Positions 8,835 through 18,263 are shown, numbered from the stretch's first letter. The stretch is DNA of 64,000 nucleotides from Kriegella aquimaris (GCF_900103215.1 NZ_FNGV01000010.1:144876-208875), one strand, 5' to 3'. Notes: generated by a model from the sequence alone, not told the origin. Numbers and translations: made by a program.

Positions 8835-9692
8835 ATGTTTGATACGATAGAACGAATAGAAGGAGGCCTTGTTCATCATGGCAAGGGGAATAAAAGGGTG
8901 TATTTGCTGGAAGCCGATCATGGCAACTGGAATCAGTTGATTTCCAGTATGAAAAACCTAGCCCAGCAACGGAAATATGATAAGATCGTAAGTAGGGTTC
9001 CCGAGGCAGGCATTGCTTCGTTTCAATCAAAGGGCTATCAGGTGGAAGCTAAGATTCCCGGTTTATACAATGGGGTGAGTACAGGATATTTTGTAGCTGA
9101 TTTTTTGAATAAGGAGCGCTCGAATTGTGCCGAACAAAAGTTAAAGATGATCCAGTCGGTAAAGACAATTGCTTTGGCGGCGGCCAATACCGCCCATAAT
9201 TCGTTTATGGCTCTACCCGATGCCTTGGAGATTCATCAGCTGCGTAGCGAAGAGCTTGACGAATTGACAGCCTTGGCCCGGTTGAACGAAAGAGCGTTCC
9301 GGTCGTACCCCTTTCCCATTCACGACAAGTCTTTTCTGATCGAATTGTTACAACAAGGGTACGAGTTTTATGGTTTATTCGAAAAGGGGCAACTGATTGT
9401 AGCCAGTATCTTGCGGCCCAATGAAGCGGAATCGAATATGGAAATCGTTGATTTTGTTACCAATTCCAATTACCGAGGTCAAAACCTTTCGTATTATTTG
9501 GTACAGAAAATCAAGAAAAAAAGTGCAGAAAGAGGACTGAAAACTATTTATACTTCGGTTAGGGCAACTTCTTACGGACTCAACATTACCTTTAGCAAAC
9601 ATGGTTTTTCGTATGGGGGTACGTTATTGAACAATACCTTGATCGGTGATACGATGGAAAGTATGAACGTTTGGTATTTGAGCCTTAATTAA
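8835..9692 (+). CDS. ablB: AblB-like beta-lysine N-acetyltransferase (GNAT family)
   Basis: 285 residues. The first third (DTIERI, LVHHGKGNKRVYLL, YDKIVSRVPEAG, GYQVEAKIPGLYNG, GYFVADFLNKER) matches my recollection of the N-terminal module of AblB. In methanogens and some bacteria that enzyme acetylates beta-lysine to the osmolyte N-epsilon-acetyl-beta-lysine. A GNAT domain follows (about residues 130-285) with the acetyl-CoA loop TNSNYRGQNLSYYLVQKI. The gene lies 45 bases after proA on the same strand, so it is probably the last gene of the proline operon. The usual partner, lysine 2,3-aminomutase (ablA), is not adjacent on either side. The family call is good; the substrate is inferred. Confidence 0.78.
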   Translation: MFDTIERIEGGLVHHGKGNKRVYLLEADHGNWNQLISSMKNLAQQRKYDKIVSRVPEAGIASFQSKGYQVEAKIPGLYNGVSTGYFVADFLNKERSNCAEQKLKMIQSVKTIALAAANTAHNSFMALPDALEIHQLRSEELDELTALARLNERAFRSYPFPIHDKSFLIELLQQGYEFYGLFEKGQLIVASILRPNEAESNMEIVDFVTNSNYRGQNLSYYLVQKIKKKSAERGLKTIYTSVRATSYGLNITFSKHGFSYGGTLLNNTLIGDTMESMNVWYLSLN

Positions 9693-9735
9693 TAAACCTT
9701 CCGCTTCCGATTCAAAATTCTATATAAAATTTCAA

Positions 9736-10515
9736 TCTGTGTGCTCCCCTCTTTTTTGCAGCCGGGAATGAATTCCGGTTGTGCCAAGTTTTTGGTAGAA
9801 TAGGAAGAAAGGGGAGTTTAGTTTACTATAAATTTAAATAATATAAGCTAACCCTCCGTCCCGCTACGCGGGCCACCTCCCTTTGAAAAAGGGAGGAGCC
9901 TCCTCTGATTCAGATTTGTTTATCACAGTCAAATTTATGTGCTCCCCTCTTTTACAAAAGAGGGGAATGAATTCCGGTTGTGCCAAGTTTTTGGTACAAT
10001 AGGAAGAAAGGGGAGTTTAGTTTACTATAATTTACACATTTTAATAAGATAAGTTAACCCTCCGTCCCGCTGCGCGGGCCACCTCCCTTTGAAAAAGGGA
10101 GGAGCTACCTCTGATTCAGATTTGTTTATCACAGTCAAATTTATGTGCTCCCCTCTTTTATAAAAGAGGGGAATGAATTCCGGTTGCGCCGAGTTTGGCG
10201 CAAATGGAAGAAAGGGGAGTTTAGTTTTACACAATTTACATAATTAATAGTAAGGTTAACCCTCCGTCCCGCTACGCGGGCCACCTCCCTTTGAAAAAGG
10301 GAGGAGCCACCTCTGATTCAGATTTGTTTATCACAGTCAAATTTGTGTGCTCCCCTCTTTTTTACAGCCGGGAATGAATTCGGGTTGTGCCGAGTTTTGG
10401 TGCAAAACGGAAGAAAGGGGAGTTTAGTTTTGCACAATTTACATAATTAATAGTAAGGTTAACCCTCCGTCCCGCTTTGCGGGCCAGCTCCCTTTGGTAA
10501 AGGGAGGAGCAAAAC
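9736..10515. repeat. Left part of a ~200 bp palindromic repeat array (four units)
   Basis: Each unit has two parts. Part A begins GCTCCCCTCTTTT and contains a stem CCCCTCTTTT/AAAAGAGGGG, then GAATGAATTCCGGTTG and GAAGAAAGGGGAGTTTAG. Part B is AACCCTCCGTCCCGC, a GCGGG stem, and CTCCCTTT/AAAGGGAG. A ~40 base spacer (containing GATTTGTTTATCACAGTCAA) links B to the next A. Part A starts at 9743, 9941, 10147 and 10349, so the period is 198-206 bases. The first unit has degraded stems (ctcttttttgcagccggg). The last B part (10457-10513) runs straight to the DUF559 stop instead of the spacer. The open frames over this array are by-products of the repeat. Confidence 0.95.
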
Positions 10516-10537
10516 CCTGTTCAACCTCTTGCAATCT

Positions 10538-10909
10538 TTAATCATTTTCCTGGAAATTATCCTTGATTTCATCTAAAACGGAACTTAAAAAATCAAAGAC
10601 CATTTTATTCTCAAACCTAAGAACCTTGTAACCCAATCCGTTTAAATAGGCAGTTCTTTTTTGGTCATATTCTGCTGCGGTCGGATTATTATGAACTTCC
10701 CCGTCCAATTCAATAATCAATTTCTGTGAAGCGCAATAAAAATCCACAATGTAATAGCCTATGCTATGTTGTTTGGTAAAACGTTTTCCGTCTAGCTGCC
10801 TTGCTTTTATATGTGACCATAAAAATGCCTCTGCAGGGGTCATGTTTTTTCTTAGTTCCCTTCTTCGTTCCTGAAGTTCTTTTTTTGAATGTATCTTCTT
10901 TGGTTTCAT
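10538..10909 (-). CDS. DUF559-type, Vsr-like endonuclease-domain protein inside the repeat array
   Basis: 123 residues from the ATG at 10909. Longer frames to 11014 only read through repeat sequence and are rejected. The N-terminus (RRRELRKNMTPAEAFLWSHI) and the core VDFYCASQKLIIELDGEVH (about residues 57-75), followed by RTAYLNGLGYKVLRFEN, are the hallmarks of DUF559, a PD-(D/E)xK-like fold related to the mismatch endonuclease Vsr. The aspartate of VDFY and the E-x-D of IELDGE are candidate metal ligands. The gene replaces the ordinary spacer of the surrounding repeat: a part A lies directly before its start and a part B directly after its stop. Function of the family is not established; a role in moving or maintaining the repeats is an inference. 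Confidence 0.88.
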   Translation of the reverse strand: MKPKKIHSKKELQERRRELRKNMTPAEAFLWSHIKARQLDGKRFTKQHSIGYYIVDFYCASQKLIIELDGEVHNNPTAAEYDQKRTAYLNGLGYKVLRFENKMVFDFLSSVLDEIKDNFQEND

Positions 10910-10913
10910 AAAC

Positions 10914-11372
10914 TCAATCTGTGTGCTCCCCTCTTTTGTGAAAGAGGGGAATGAATTCCGGTTGCGCCAAGTTTTGGTGCAAAACGGAAGAAAGGGGAGT
11001 TTAGTTTTGCACAATTTACATAATTAATAGTAAGGTTAACCCTCCGTCCCGCTGCGCGGGCCTCCTCCCTTTGAAAAAGGGAGGAGCTACCTCTGATTCA
11101 GATTTGTTTATCACAGTCAAATTTATGTGCTCCCCTCTTTTGTGAAAGAGGGGAATGAATTCCGGTTGTGCCAAGTTTTTGGTACAATAGGAAGAAAGGG
11201 GAGTTTAGTTTACTATAAATTTAAATAATATAAGCTAACCCTCCGTCCCGCTTCGCGGGACACCTCCCTTTGAAAAAGGGAGGAGCCTCCTCCGATTCAG
11301 ATTTGTTTATCACAGTCAAATTTATGTGCTCCCCTCTTGTAAAAGAGGGGAATGAATTGGGAGAAAGGGGAG
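10914..11372. repeat. Right part of the ~200 bp repeat array (two full units and one truncated)
   Basis: Part A starts at 10925, 11129 and 11328, with B parts at about 11037-11090 and 11234-11285. The copy at 10925 carries TCAATCTGTGTGCTCCCC at its edge. The same edge appears at the left end of the array (9733-9750), whereas internal copies show CAGTCAAATTTATGTGCTCC. The last copy (11328-11372) is shortened, losing the CCGGTTG...GGTAC middle, and ends two bases before the mutB stop codon. It may therefore supply the 3' end of that transcript. Confidence 0.93.
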
Positions 11373-11373
11373 T

Positions 11374-13491
11374 TTAGTTTAAAAGTAATTCCAAAACCTG
11401 AATAGCGGCTTCAGGAATTTTCGTGCCGGGACCAAAAATAGCAGTGGTACCCTTATCGATCAGAAATTGATAATCTTGTTTGGGGATGACCCCTCCGACA
11501 ATGACCATAATATCTTCCCGCCCATAGTTTTTAAGCTGTTCGATAACTTGGGGTACCAAGGTTTTATGCCCTCCTGCCAACGAAGAAATACCTAAAATGT
11601 GTACATCGTTTTCCACGGCTTGTTTGGCAGCTTCTTCCGGAGTTTGAAAAAGCGGACCGATATCAACGTCAAAACCGAGGTCAGCATAGCTTGTTGCCAC
11701 CACTTTGGCACCACGGTCATGGCCATCTTGTCCCATTTTAGCTATCAAGATCCGAGGGCGACGCCCTTCCTCTTTTGCAAAGCGGTCAGCCAGTTCCCGA
11801 GCCTTGAGAAAATGTTCGTCTTTTTTTATTTCTTTGGAATACACCCCCGATATTGTTTGTGTTTTTGCCACATGCCGCCCAAAAGCGACTTCCAGTGCCG
11901 TACTGATTTCCCCTAAGGTTGCCCGTGCCCGTGCGGCTTCTATCGTTAAAGCTAGTAAATTATCGGTATTCTGAGGAAGGACGGTATCTTTTTCATGGGC
12001 AACCGCAGTCATCCTTTTTTTGGCTGCCGCCGTCAGTCGTTTTAAAGCAGTGGTAACGTCTTCGGTATTCCTTTTCTTTTTGAGCAGTGCCAAACGTTTT
12101 AATTGTTGGTCGCGCACGGTTTTATTGTCCACTTCCAAAATTTGTAGCGGGTCTTCCGACTCGAGTTGGTATTTGTTGACACCCACAATAATGTCATGGT
12201 CGTTATCGATATTCGCTTGTTTTTTTGCAGCGGCTTCCTCGATACGCATTTTCGGAATTCCGGCTTCTATCGCTTTGGTCATCCCGCCCAATTCTTCGAC
12301 TTCCTGAATTAGTTTCCAGGCTTTTTGTGCGAGTTCATCCGTCAATTTTTCCACATAATGGCTACCTGCCCACGGGTCTACCGTTTTGGTGATTTTGGTC
12401 TCTTCCCGCAGAAAAAGCTGCGTATTTCGTGCAATGCGTGCCGAAAAATCGGTGGGTAGCGCAATGGCCTCGTCCAAGGCATTGGTGTGTAGGCTTTGGG
12501 TGCCGCCAAAAACGGCTGCTGCCGCTTCAATGGTCGTGCGGGCAACATTATTAAAAGGGTCTTGTTCCGTAAGGCTCCAGCCGCTGGTCTGACAATGGGT
12601 ACGGAGGGCCATGGACTTCGCATCTTTCGGATTGAACTGTTTTACCAATTTCGCCCAGAGCATACGTCCGGCGCGCATTTTGGCAATTTCCATAAAGTGG
12701 TGCATTCCAATGCCCCAAAAGAACGAAAGCCTAGGAGCAAGGGTATCGATATCGATTCCCGCTTTTAATCCCGTACGCAGGTATTCGAGACCATCGGCAA
12801 GGGTATAGGCCAATTCGATTTCCGCCGTGGCCCCTGCTTCGTGCATGTGGTATCCCGAAATACTGATACTATTGAATTTTGGCATATGGGCGCTGCAATA
12901 TTCGAAAATGGCACTGACGATTTGCATGGAAGGCGCTGGCGGATAAATATAGGTGTTGCGCACCATAAACTCTTTGAGAATGTCATTCTGAATGGTTCCT
13001 GTGAGCAGTTCGGGGGCTACGCCCTGTTCTTCGGCAGCGACAATATAAAAGGCCATGATGGGCAATACGGCCCCGTTCATGGTCATGGAAACCGACATTT
13101 TATCCAAAGGAATTTTATCGAACAAGATTTTCATATCCTCAACGGAATCGATGGCGACTCCGGCTTTACCTACGTCGCCCGCCACACGTTCGTGGTCGCT
13201 ATCGTAACCACGATGGGTCGGCAGATCAAAGGCTATGGAAAGTCCCTTTTGGCCTGCTGCCAGATTTCTTCTATAAAAAGCATTGCTCTCTTCCGCTGTT
13301 GAAAATCCGGCGTATTGGCGTATGGTCCAGGGACGCTGTACGTACATGGTCGCATAGGGTCCCCGTAAAAAAGGCGGGATACCAGCCGCAAAATCCAAGT
13401 GCTCGAATGATGGGGAATCTGAAGTAGCTTCTTTTTCTGTCTTCCCGATCAAGGTCAGCTGTTGTACGTTTTTTCGTTTCCTATGTTCCAT
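11374..13491 (-). CDS. mutB: Methylmalonyl-CoA mutase, large (catalytic) subunit
   Basis: 705 residues, full length for the catalytic subunit. The TIM-barrel domain opens with [20 protein letters not shown] and has the [18 protein letters not shown] substrate region. The C-terminal B12 domain carries the base-off ligand motif DGHDRG with the cobalt-binding histidine at residue 591, then the GISSLAGGH and VIVGGVIP loops. It interconverts succinyl-CoA and methylmalonyl-CoA with adenosylcobalamin, in propionate and branched-chain metabolism. It forms a heterodimer with the small subunit, encoded directly upstream on the same strand. No B12 riboswitch was recognised upstream of the pair. Confidence 0.97.
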   Translation of the reverse strand: MEHRKRKNVQQLTLIGKTEKEATSDSPSFEHLDFAAGIPPFLRGPYATMYVQRPWTIRQYAGFSTAEESNAFYRRNLAAGQKGLSIAFDLPTHRGYDSDHERVAGDVGKAGVAIDSVEDMKILFDKIPLDKMSVSMTMNGAVLPIMAFYIVAAEEQGVAPELLTGTIQNDILKEFMVRNTYIYPPAPSMQIVSAIFEYCSAHMPKFNSISISGYHMHEAGATAEIELAYTLADGLEYLRTGLKAGIDIDTLAPRLSFFWGIGMHHFMEIAKMRAGRMLWAKLVKQFNPKDAKSMALRTHCQTSGWSLTEQDPFNNVARTTIEAAAAVFGGTQSLHTNALDEAIALPTDFSARIARNTQLFLREETKITKTVDPWAGSHYVEKLTDELAQKAWKLIQEVEELGGMTKAIEAGIPKMRIEEAAAKKQANIDNDHDIIVGVNKYQLESEDPLQILEVDNKTVRDQQLKRLALLKKKRNTEDVTTALKRLTAAAKKRMTAVAHEKDTVLPQNTDNLLALTIEAARARATLGEISTALEVAFGRHVAKTQTISGVYSKEIKKDEHFLKARELADRFAKEEGRRPRILIAKMGQDGHDRGAKVVATSYADLGFDVDIGPLFQTPEEAAKQAVENDVHILGISSLAGGHKTLVPQVIEQLKNYGREDIMVIVGGVIPKQDYQFLIDKGTTAIFGPGTKIPEAAIQVLELLLN

Positions 13492-13553
13492 TTTGTTTTG
13501 GGTTAACCCTTAACCATTAACCTTTCTTCTTTCACCGTTTATTTTTTAACCTT

Positions 13554-13630
13554 CAACTATCAACTATCAACTATCAACTATCAACTATCAACTATCAACT
13601 ATCAACTATCAACTATCAACTATCAACTAT
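13554..13630. repeat. Tandem heptamer CAACTAT x 11 between mutA and mutB
   Basis: Eleven uninterrupted copies of CAACTAT (77 bases, ATAGTTG on the coding strand) begin at 13554 and run into the stop codon of mutA (TGA read from 13632-13630). The copy number is likely to vary by slipped-strand pairing. Seven is not a multiple of three, but the array lies outside coding sequence. It would therefore change the mutA-mutB spacing rather than a reading frame. Confidence 0.98.
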
Positions 13631-15003
13631 CATTCTTCTTTCAACCTTTGTTGCTCCGTAGCTTCTGCCAAACGTTTCGGAATAATAGGAACGATCAAGG
13701 TCTTTCGTGGGTTTGTTTTTACAAACGGATACAGTTCCAACGTATCTTTTACGGTTTCGGTGGTTTTTTGGAAGGCATTGGTACCGACCAATATTTCATT
13801 ATGCGCATCGAATGCCAATTGTTCTTTTTGAGCACTTTCGCTTATTTTTCGTTGAATAACACCCGTTTTCAACTGTTTTAAGTATCCACCACTGGCTTCT
13901 ATAGTTTTAAAAAGGTCCAATGCTTTTTGGGCCAATTGTTGGGTAAGGGTCTCGATATAGTACGCACCTCCGGCAGCATGGGCGACCTGATTATAATGAC
14001 TTTCATGTTTGAGCAGCAACAACTGATTTCGGGCCAGTCGTTCCCCAAAATCATTGTCTTTGTGATAGATAGCATCATAGGGTGCATTGCAAATCGTATC
14101 GGCACCACCAAGAATGGCGGACATACATTCGGTGGTCGTTCGCAGCATGTTCGTGTTCGGGGAATATAGGGTTTTGTTCCGTCTGGTAGGTGTGGCCACA
14201 ATATGGCAATCGGGGGCAATATCGTAAGTCTCGGCCAAGGTGCGCCATAAGAGACGCAGTGCGCGGACTTTGGCTATTTCAAAAAAGTAATTGCTGCCCA
14301 CCGCTATTTTAAAAGTTATGCCCTTAATCAATGGTGGGGCCAGGAAATGCAGGTATTCGTGAGAATGCGCGAGGGCATAGGCCAACTGCTGTACCATAGT
14401 CGCCCCGGCATTTTGGTATAGCGAAGCATCGACCGATAAAATGCTGGTATTGCTATGCGCTTTTGATAACTTTAGAATTTCGGATACTGTTGCAAGGTCG
14501 GTGGCTTGGTTGGTATACCAATTTCCTGATTGCACAAAATGGCCGATGGGATCGAGATGCAAAAAACTACGTGTGGCGGTAGTTGTAGCTTTTAAAATTT
14601 GTTCCGCATACGATTTCGATAAAAATTGACTCTTGAAATGCAGAGGGGTTTTGAACATGTCAATTCCGTTGATCAGTGTTTTAACCGCTATCTTTTCCGA
14701 GGGAATATTAAATAACAGACTTTCCACACCGCGTTCTAAGGCTTTCAACGCTTTGGTATTCGTCCTTTTGGCATCGGCTACAAACAATTCTTGCCCTATC
14801 GCCCAAGTTTCAGGTACGTTTGGTTGGTCTAAAACGTTCTTTTCGAGGTCATCGGCATGGTAAAAGGGTTTGATGGGAATACCTTCCAACGACTCATAGA
14901 TCATATTTTTATTATAATCCGCTCCCTTTAGGGCATACTGAATCTGCTGTTTCCAAGCTTTTGCCGAAACCGGTTGAAAATCGTCAAACAGTTTTTTCTC
15001 CAT
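13630..15003 (-). CDS. mutA: Methylmalonyl-CoA mutase, small subunit
   Basis: 457 residues from the ATG at 15003 (MEKKLFDDFQPVSAKAWKQQ); an upstream start adding 14 residues is possible but lacks family support. The protein is a degenerate mutase barrel, with segments such as WYTNQATDLATVSEIL and AGGAYYIETLTQQLAQKALDL that mirror the large subunit. It stops soon after the barrel (PRKTLIVPIIPKRLAEA), lacking the C-terminal B12-like domain of long MutA proteins such as the 638-residue actinobacterial form. It structurally supports MutB. The coding end touches the heptamer repeat, and mutB starts about 140 bases downstream. Confidence 0.93.
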   Translation of the reverse strand: MEKKLFDDFQPVSAKAWKQQIQYALKGADYNKNMIYESLEGIPIKPFYHADDLEKNVLDQPNVPETWAIGQELFVADAKRTNTKALKALERGVESLLFNIPSEKIAVKTLINGIDMFKTPLHFKSQFLSKSYAEQILKATTTATRSFLHLDPIGHFVQSGNWYTNQATDLATVSEILKLSKAHSNTSILSVDASLYQNAGATMVQQLAYALAHSHEYLHFLAPPLIKGITFKIAVGSNYFFEIAKVRALRLLWRTLAETYDIAPDCHIVATPTRRNKTLYSPNTNMLRTTTECMSAILGGADTICNAPYDAIYHKDNDFGERLARNQLLLLKHESHYNQVAHAAGGAYYIETLTQQLAQKALDLFKTIEASGGYLKQLKTGVIQRKISESAQKEQLAFDAHNEILVGTNAFQKTTETVKDTLELYPFVKTNPRKTLIVPIIPKRLAEATEQQRLKEE

Positions 15004-15507
15004 AAAATCGTTAAAATAGTAATGTGCAGTTAAGCCAAAATCCACGATTGCCCTATACGTCCTGTCAGCATTAAGGTAACACTAATGGTAGTGAAAAGTA
15101 CGATTTTCGCAGTGAACAGGAAAGCATTTCAAGGAACTTCAATCGGTAGTTTTGTGGGAAAAAAGTAGCCGTCCTAGAGCATTGATAACTTAAAGTTATG
15201 GGCTAAGCTTAAAACGCTAGTAGTAAATACATTGCCTTTTTTGTGTTTTTTAGTGGCAGAAAAGCCTAATTCATATGCCCTTACAATTTGAAGGGCTTTG
15301 GTAACTTCTTTCCAAGATTATGGCTACCCGAATAAATGTATTATATTTAAGAAGAAGAAGTTCCATGATATTTATATGTTTTAGTAGCTAATCCCCCGTA
15401 TTTCGCCAGCAATCGGCAGCTTTGTGGAATATTTTTCTAGAGAGTAGTTGTGTTCGACCAAACACTTGATACTTCCTGAAAATTAACAGATTGCTAAAAA
15501 GAGGGGT
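15004..15507. other. Gap upstream of mutA and fkbM-like gene
   Basis: Divergent intergenic region of about 500 bases. On the minus strand an open stretch of some 48 codons ends at a TAG (15174-15176) and includes LQIVRAYELGFSATKKH and SLAHNFKL. The latter looks a little like a transposase tail but cannot be assigned. No promoter, riboswitch or RNA gene was recognised. Confidence 0.35.
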
Positions 15508-16218
15508 ATGTTAGAACGAATTAAGAAAGTAGTAAGGGGCGTACGAAGATCGATTAAAACCGGACATTTCAAAAAAGAGTTGTCTTGTGAACATCTTTGG
15601 CTGGGTACGCGTTACGGGGGTTTTTATGTTTGGCCTGGATCTTTAAATGAAAACTCGATTGTATATTCCTTTGGAATAGGGGAAGACGTATCTTTTGATA
15701 GTGAGATCCACAAAAGGTATGGTTGCCATGTGTACGGCTTTGACCCCACACCAAAATCAATACGGTGGATCAAAGGTCAAAAGCTTTTCGAGAAATTTCA
15801 TTTCCATGAATTTGGGTTGAGTACACAAAGTGGGTTCGCCAATTTTTTCTTGCCGAAAAACCCCGATCATGTATCGGGTAGCTTATTTGTGAACAGCAAT
15901 ACGAGTGCCCTGGAAAAAGTTCAGGTAGAGATGCGATCATTGGAAGATATTGTAACTGAAAATCAACATACACATATTGACGTGCTGAAAATAGATATTG
16001 AGGGTGCGGAATATGGTGTTGTCGAAAGTATCTTGGACAGCGGTATCTCGATTACCCAAATTTTGATTGAATTCCATGATCGTATGATAAAAGATGGCGT
16101 GTCTCAATCGAAACGATTGGTCAAAAAATTAAAGGAGAAGGGATACGGTATATTTGCCGTTTCGGAATCTTTTGAGGAAGTGTCTTTTGTCAAAAGGGAC
16201 AGGCTACTGCAATCCTGA
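15508..16218 (+). CDS. FkbM-family methyltransferase
   Basis: 236 residues; GAGGGG lies four bases before the ATG. SAM-methyltransferase features are SIVYSFGIGEDVSFD (motif I, about residues 50-64), an acidic end of strand two in CHVYGFDPTP, and HIDVLKIDIEGAEYGVVESIL (about residues 155-175), the FkbM signature. FkbM-like enzymes O-methylate sugars or polyketides. Position at the edge of the polysaccharide locus suggests methylation of a glycan residue, though the acceptor is unknown. It converges with the priming transferase gene, whose end is 33 bases away. Confidence 0.9.
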   Translation: MLERIKKVVRGVRRSIKTGHFKKELSCEHLWLGTRYGGFYVWPGSLNENSIVYSFGIGEDVSFDSEIHKRYGCHVYGFDPTPKSIRWIKGQKLFEKFHFHEFGLSTQSGFANFFLPKNPDHVSGSLFVNSNTSALEKVQVEMRSLEDIVTENQHTHIDVLKIDIEGAEYGVVESILDSGISITQILIEFHDRMIKDGVSQSKRLVKKLKEKGYGIFAVSESFEEVSFVKRDRLLQS

Positions 16219-16251
16219 TGAGGTTGTTTTTTGGTGTGACGGTTAGTGCAA

Positions 16252-17607
16252 CTAATACGCTTTTTCTTCCCCCAATACCGCGTTGAAAACGGTCTTTACA
16301 ATAATCCGTAAATCAAGGGCAAAGGTCCATTTTTCGACATAAAAAATATCGAGCCGAACCCTATTCAAAATATCGGCTTTTTTAAGTATTTCACCTCGGT
16401 AACCGCGTACTTGCGCCAAGCCCGTTATACCTGGTTTTACAAAGTGGCGTACCAAATATTTGTCGACCGAAGTTTCATAATCTTGGGTATGTAGTGCCAT
16501 ATGGGGACGCGGACCGACAACACTCATGTCGCCCAAAAGCACATTAATAAATTGAGGCAATTCATCGAGACTCGTCTTTCGCAATATCTTCCCTATTCGA
16601 GTAATTCGCATGTCGTTTTTGCTGGCCATTTTTGAATGGGCATCGGTGCTGGCCGTCATGGATCTAAATTTATAGCACCAGAACGGTCTACGCTTAAACC
16701 CGTGCCGTTTTTGTTTAAAGAACAAGTCTCCGGGAGACTCCAATTTAATTAAGATATACAACAAAGGGGTAAGCCAAGACAGTATACAAACAATGACGAG
16801 CGAAGAGAAAATAATATCAAAGGTCCGCTTAATGATACGGGCAAATTCGGTATCCAAGGGTACTTTTCGCAGGTTAAGTACGGGTACATTACCATACGAT
16901 TCTATCGACATGGCCCTGGAATATATTTCCTTATTGTCTAGTATTATTTTAAACCTGATTAAGTTATTGTCTGCAAAATCGATAAGATTTTCCAGTTGTT
17001 GATGGTTAAACTTTGAGGCGACACAGTAAATTTCATCGATTTCGTTTTGCAAAATATAGCCGAAGCAATCGACGATTTTACCCAAATAGGTAGGACTTTT
17101 AGATTCTTGGTCATCAAAAAAACCTTTATATCGATAGCCCAGTTCGGGATCGTCAAATTCCTTTCGAATTTTCTTTAGGTTGCCATCCCTGCCAATAACA
17201 ATCACATTGACAGAATTACCACCGACCATTCTATATTTGCGTATAGTCCAAAAGAAGATTATTCGATACCACATGAGACAGACACAGATCAATAAAAAGA
17301 CCAAAAGTTGATAGTACAGCGAAGTAAAGTTTCGGCCTATAAGCCCGAATAAGGCAAAATAAGCAAGGCCATAGATGACGAACAATTGTATCATTTTATG
17401 AAACTTGGTCATAAAACGTTCTTTCCGATCTTTTGGGTAATAGTTTAAAAAATAGGTGATGAGCAGCCAAGAAATAGTGTAGTACAGAATGTTAAACGGG
17501 TTGAGGTAGGTTTCCGGCGTAAGAAAATAGAGTACGCCATTGATAATCCCCAAATTGAGGACAATGGAAACTGGAATAATAAGGTCGGATTTCTTATACC
17601 TTTTCAT
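16252..17607 (-). CDS. Polyprenyl-phosphate sugar-phosphate transferase (WcaJ/WbaP type), copy 1
   Basis: 451 residues from the ATG at 17607 (the frame continues to a TTG at 17613). The same start is supported by the second copy at 54934-56289, also 451 residues. N-terminal membrane helices (about 10-115) are followed by a CoA-binding-like regulatory domain (VNVIVIGRDGN). Then comes a membrane entry segment and the catalytic core: KLESPGDLFFKQKRHGFKRR, WCYKFRSM, DELPQFINVLLGDMSVVGPR. The enzyme loads the first sugar-1-phosphate onto undecaprenyl phosphate at the inner membrane, starting repeat-unit synthesis. It bounds the left side of the polysaccharide locus; near-identical motifs in copy 2 mark a duplication. 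Confidence 0.96.
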   Translation of the reverse strand: MKRYKKSDLIIPVSIVLNLGIINGVLYFLTPETYLNPFNILYYTISWLLITYFLNYYPKDRKERFMTKFHKMIQLFVIYGLAYFALFGLIGRNFTSLYYQLLVFLLICVCLMWYRIIFFWTIRKYRMVGGNSVNVIVIGRDGNLKKIRKEFDDPELGYRYKGFFDDQESKSPTYLGKIVDCFGYILQNEIDEIYCVASKFNHQQLENLIDFADNNLIRFKIILDNKEIYSRAMSIESYGNVPVLNLRKVPLDTEFARIIKRTFDIIFSSLVIVCILSWLTPLLYILIKLESPGDLFFKQKRHGFKRRPFWCYKFRSMTASTDAHSKMASKNDMRITRIGKILRKTSLDELPQFINVLLGDMSVVGPRPHMALHTQDYETSVDKYLVRHFVKPGITGLAQVRGYRGEILKKADILNRVRLDIFYVEKWTFALDLRIIVKTVFNAVLGEEKAY

Positions 17608-18263
17608 GGGCAAGATTAAAATTTCCGATATTACTTTTTAACATAACCATTGGTTTTAATACAAAAACATGCTGGTTATCCCTGATACTTTTATAGCATT
17701 GAGGGCACCAAATAGGTCAAGCAAATAATGGGTGTTTAAAACATGTTTTTGAAATACCAAAGACATTTTCACAACTGGTAAATGTATGACATAGACTTAA
17801 AAGTGACAAGTGCCATACTATTTTATTATAAATAATGTAAAATATTAGGTATATAAATAAGTTATTCGTAATATTTTCTTTTGATTGACTCTTTTTTTAA
17901 TTTGGTCAAGAACAAATTTTAGTAATAATAGGCGTTAGAGAAGAGCTATTAAGGTATATCATACCTGTTTTTTCCGAGTTGCGAAGCTGATTTCCAAGCG
18001 GTACCCTTTTTATTGACTAAACCAAAAAAAATATCACGCACAGTAACCGGCACTACATATAAAAGTATTGGTTTTAGATTGTAAGATATACCTTAATCGA
18101 GAAGCTTTAAAGGAAACTAAAATTCTGGAGGAGTAAAACTTTAGAATTATTTCAATAAATGGAAATACAAGTTTTAAAATGCTTTTGTGAATTGAATTAA
18201 GAGGTCTAATCTTCCGAAAATCATCTAATAGATTTTCTAAATTAGAGCTGTAAAAGCACGAAA
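17608..18263. other. Leader region of priming transferase copy 1
   Basis: About 650 AT-rich bases with no supported gene. The part next to the transferase (17608 to about 17790) resembles, block by block, the leader of the broken copy at 20195-20350: AAAATTTCCGATA, ACATAACCA, TACTTTTATAGC versus TTTTTTAGTATT, AGGTAAATGTA. The duplicated unit therefore included upstream DNA. No tRNA or riboswitch was recognised. Confidence 0.5.

Noticed and set aside
10025..10234. 69-codon minus-strand frame in the repeat array as a gene
   Set aside because: It reads straight through repeat parts A and B. The same peptide pieces recur in every copy, so it is a by-product of the repeat.
10910..11014. Longer start of the DUF559 gene
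   Set aside because: The extra 35 codons are pure repeat sequence. The ATG at 10909 begins the conserved domain.
9736..11372. CRISPR-like array
   Set aside because: The repeated unit is about 200 bases, with conserved spacers and internal palindromes. There are no short direct repeats with unique spacers and no cas genes.
11599..13302. Several plus-strand frames of 60-150 codons opposite mutB
   Set aside because: They are antisense shadows of a well-conserved gene with no family motifs of their own.
15004..15200. Cobalamin riboswitch before the B12-dependent mutase genes
   Set aside because: No B12-box-like conserved segment could be seen in the leader of mutA.
15174..15320. Possible transposase tail upstream of mutA (minus strand)
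   Set aside because: Only a short SLAHNFKL-like end suggests it. There is no catalytic motif or repeat boundary, so it stays unassigned.
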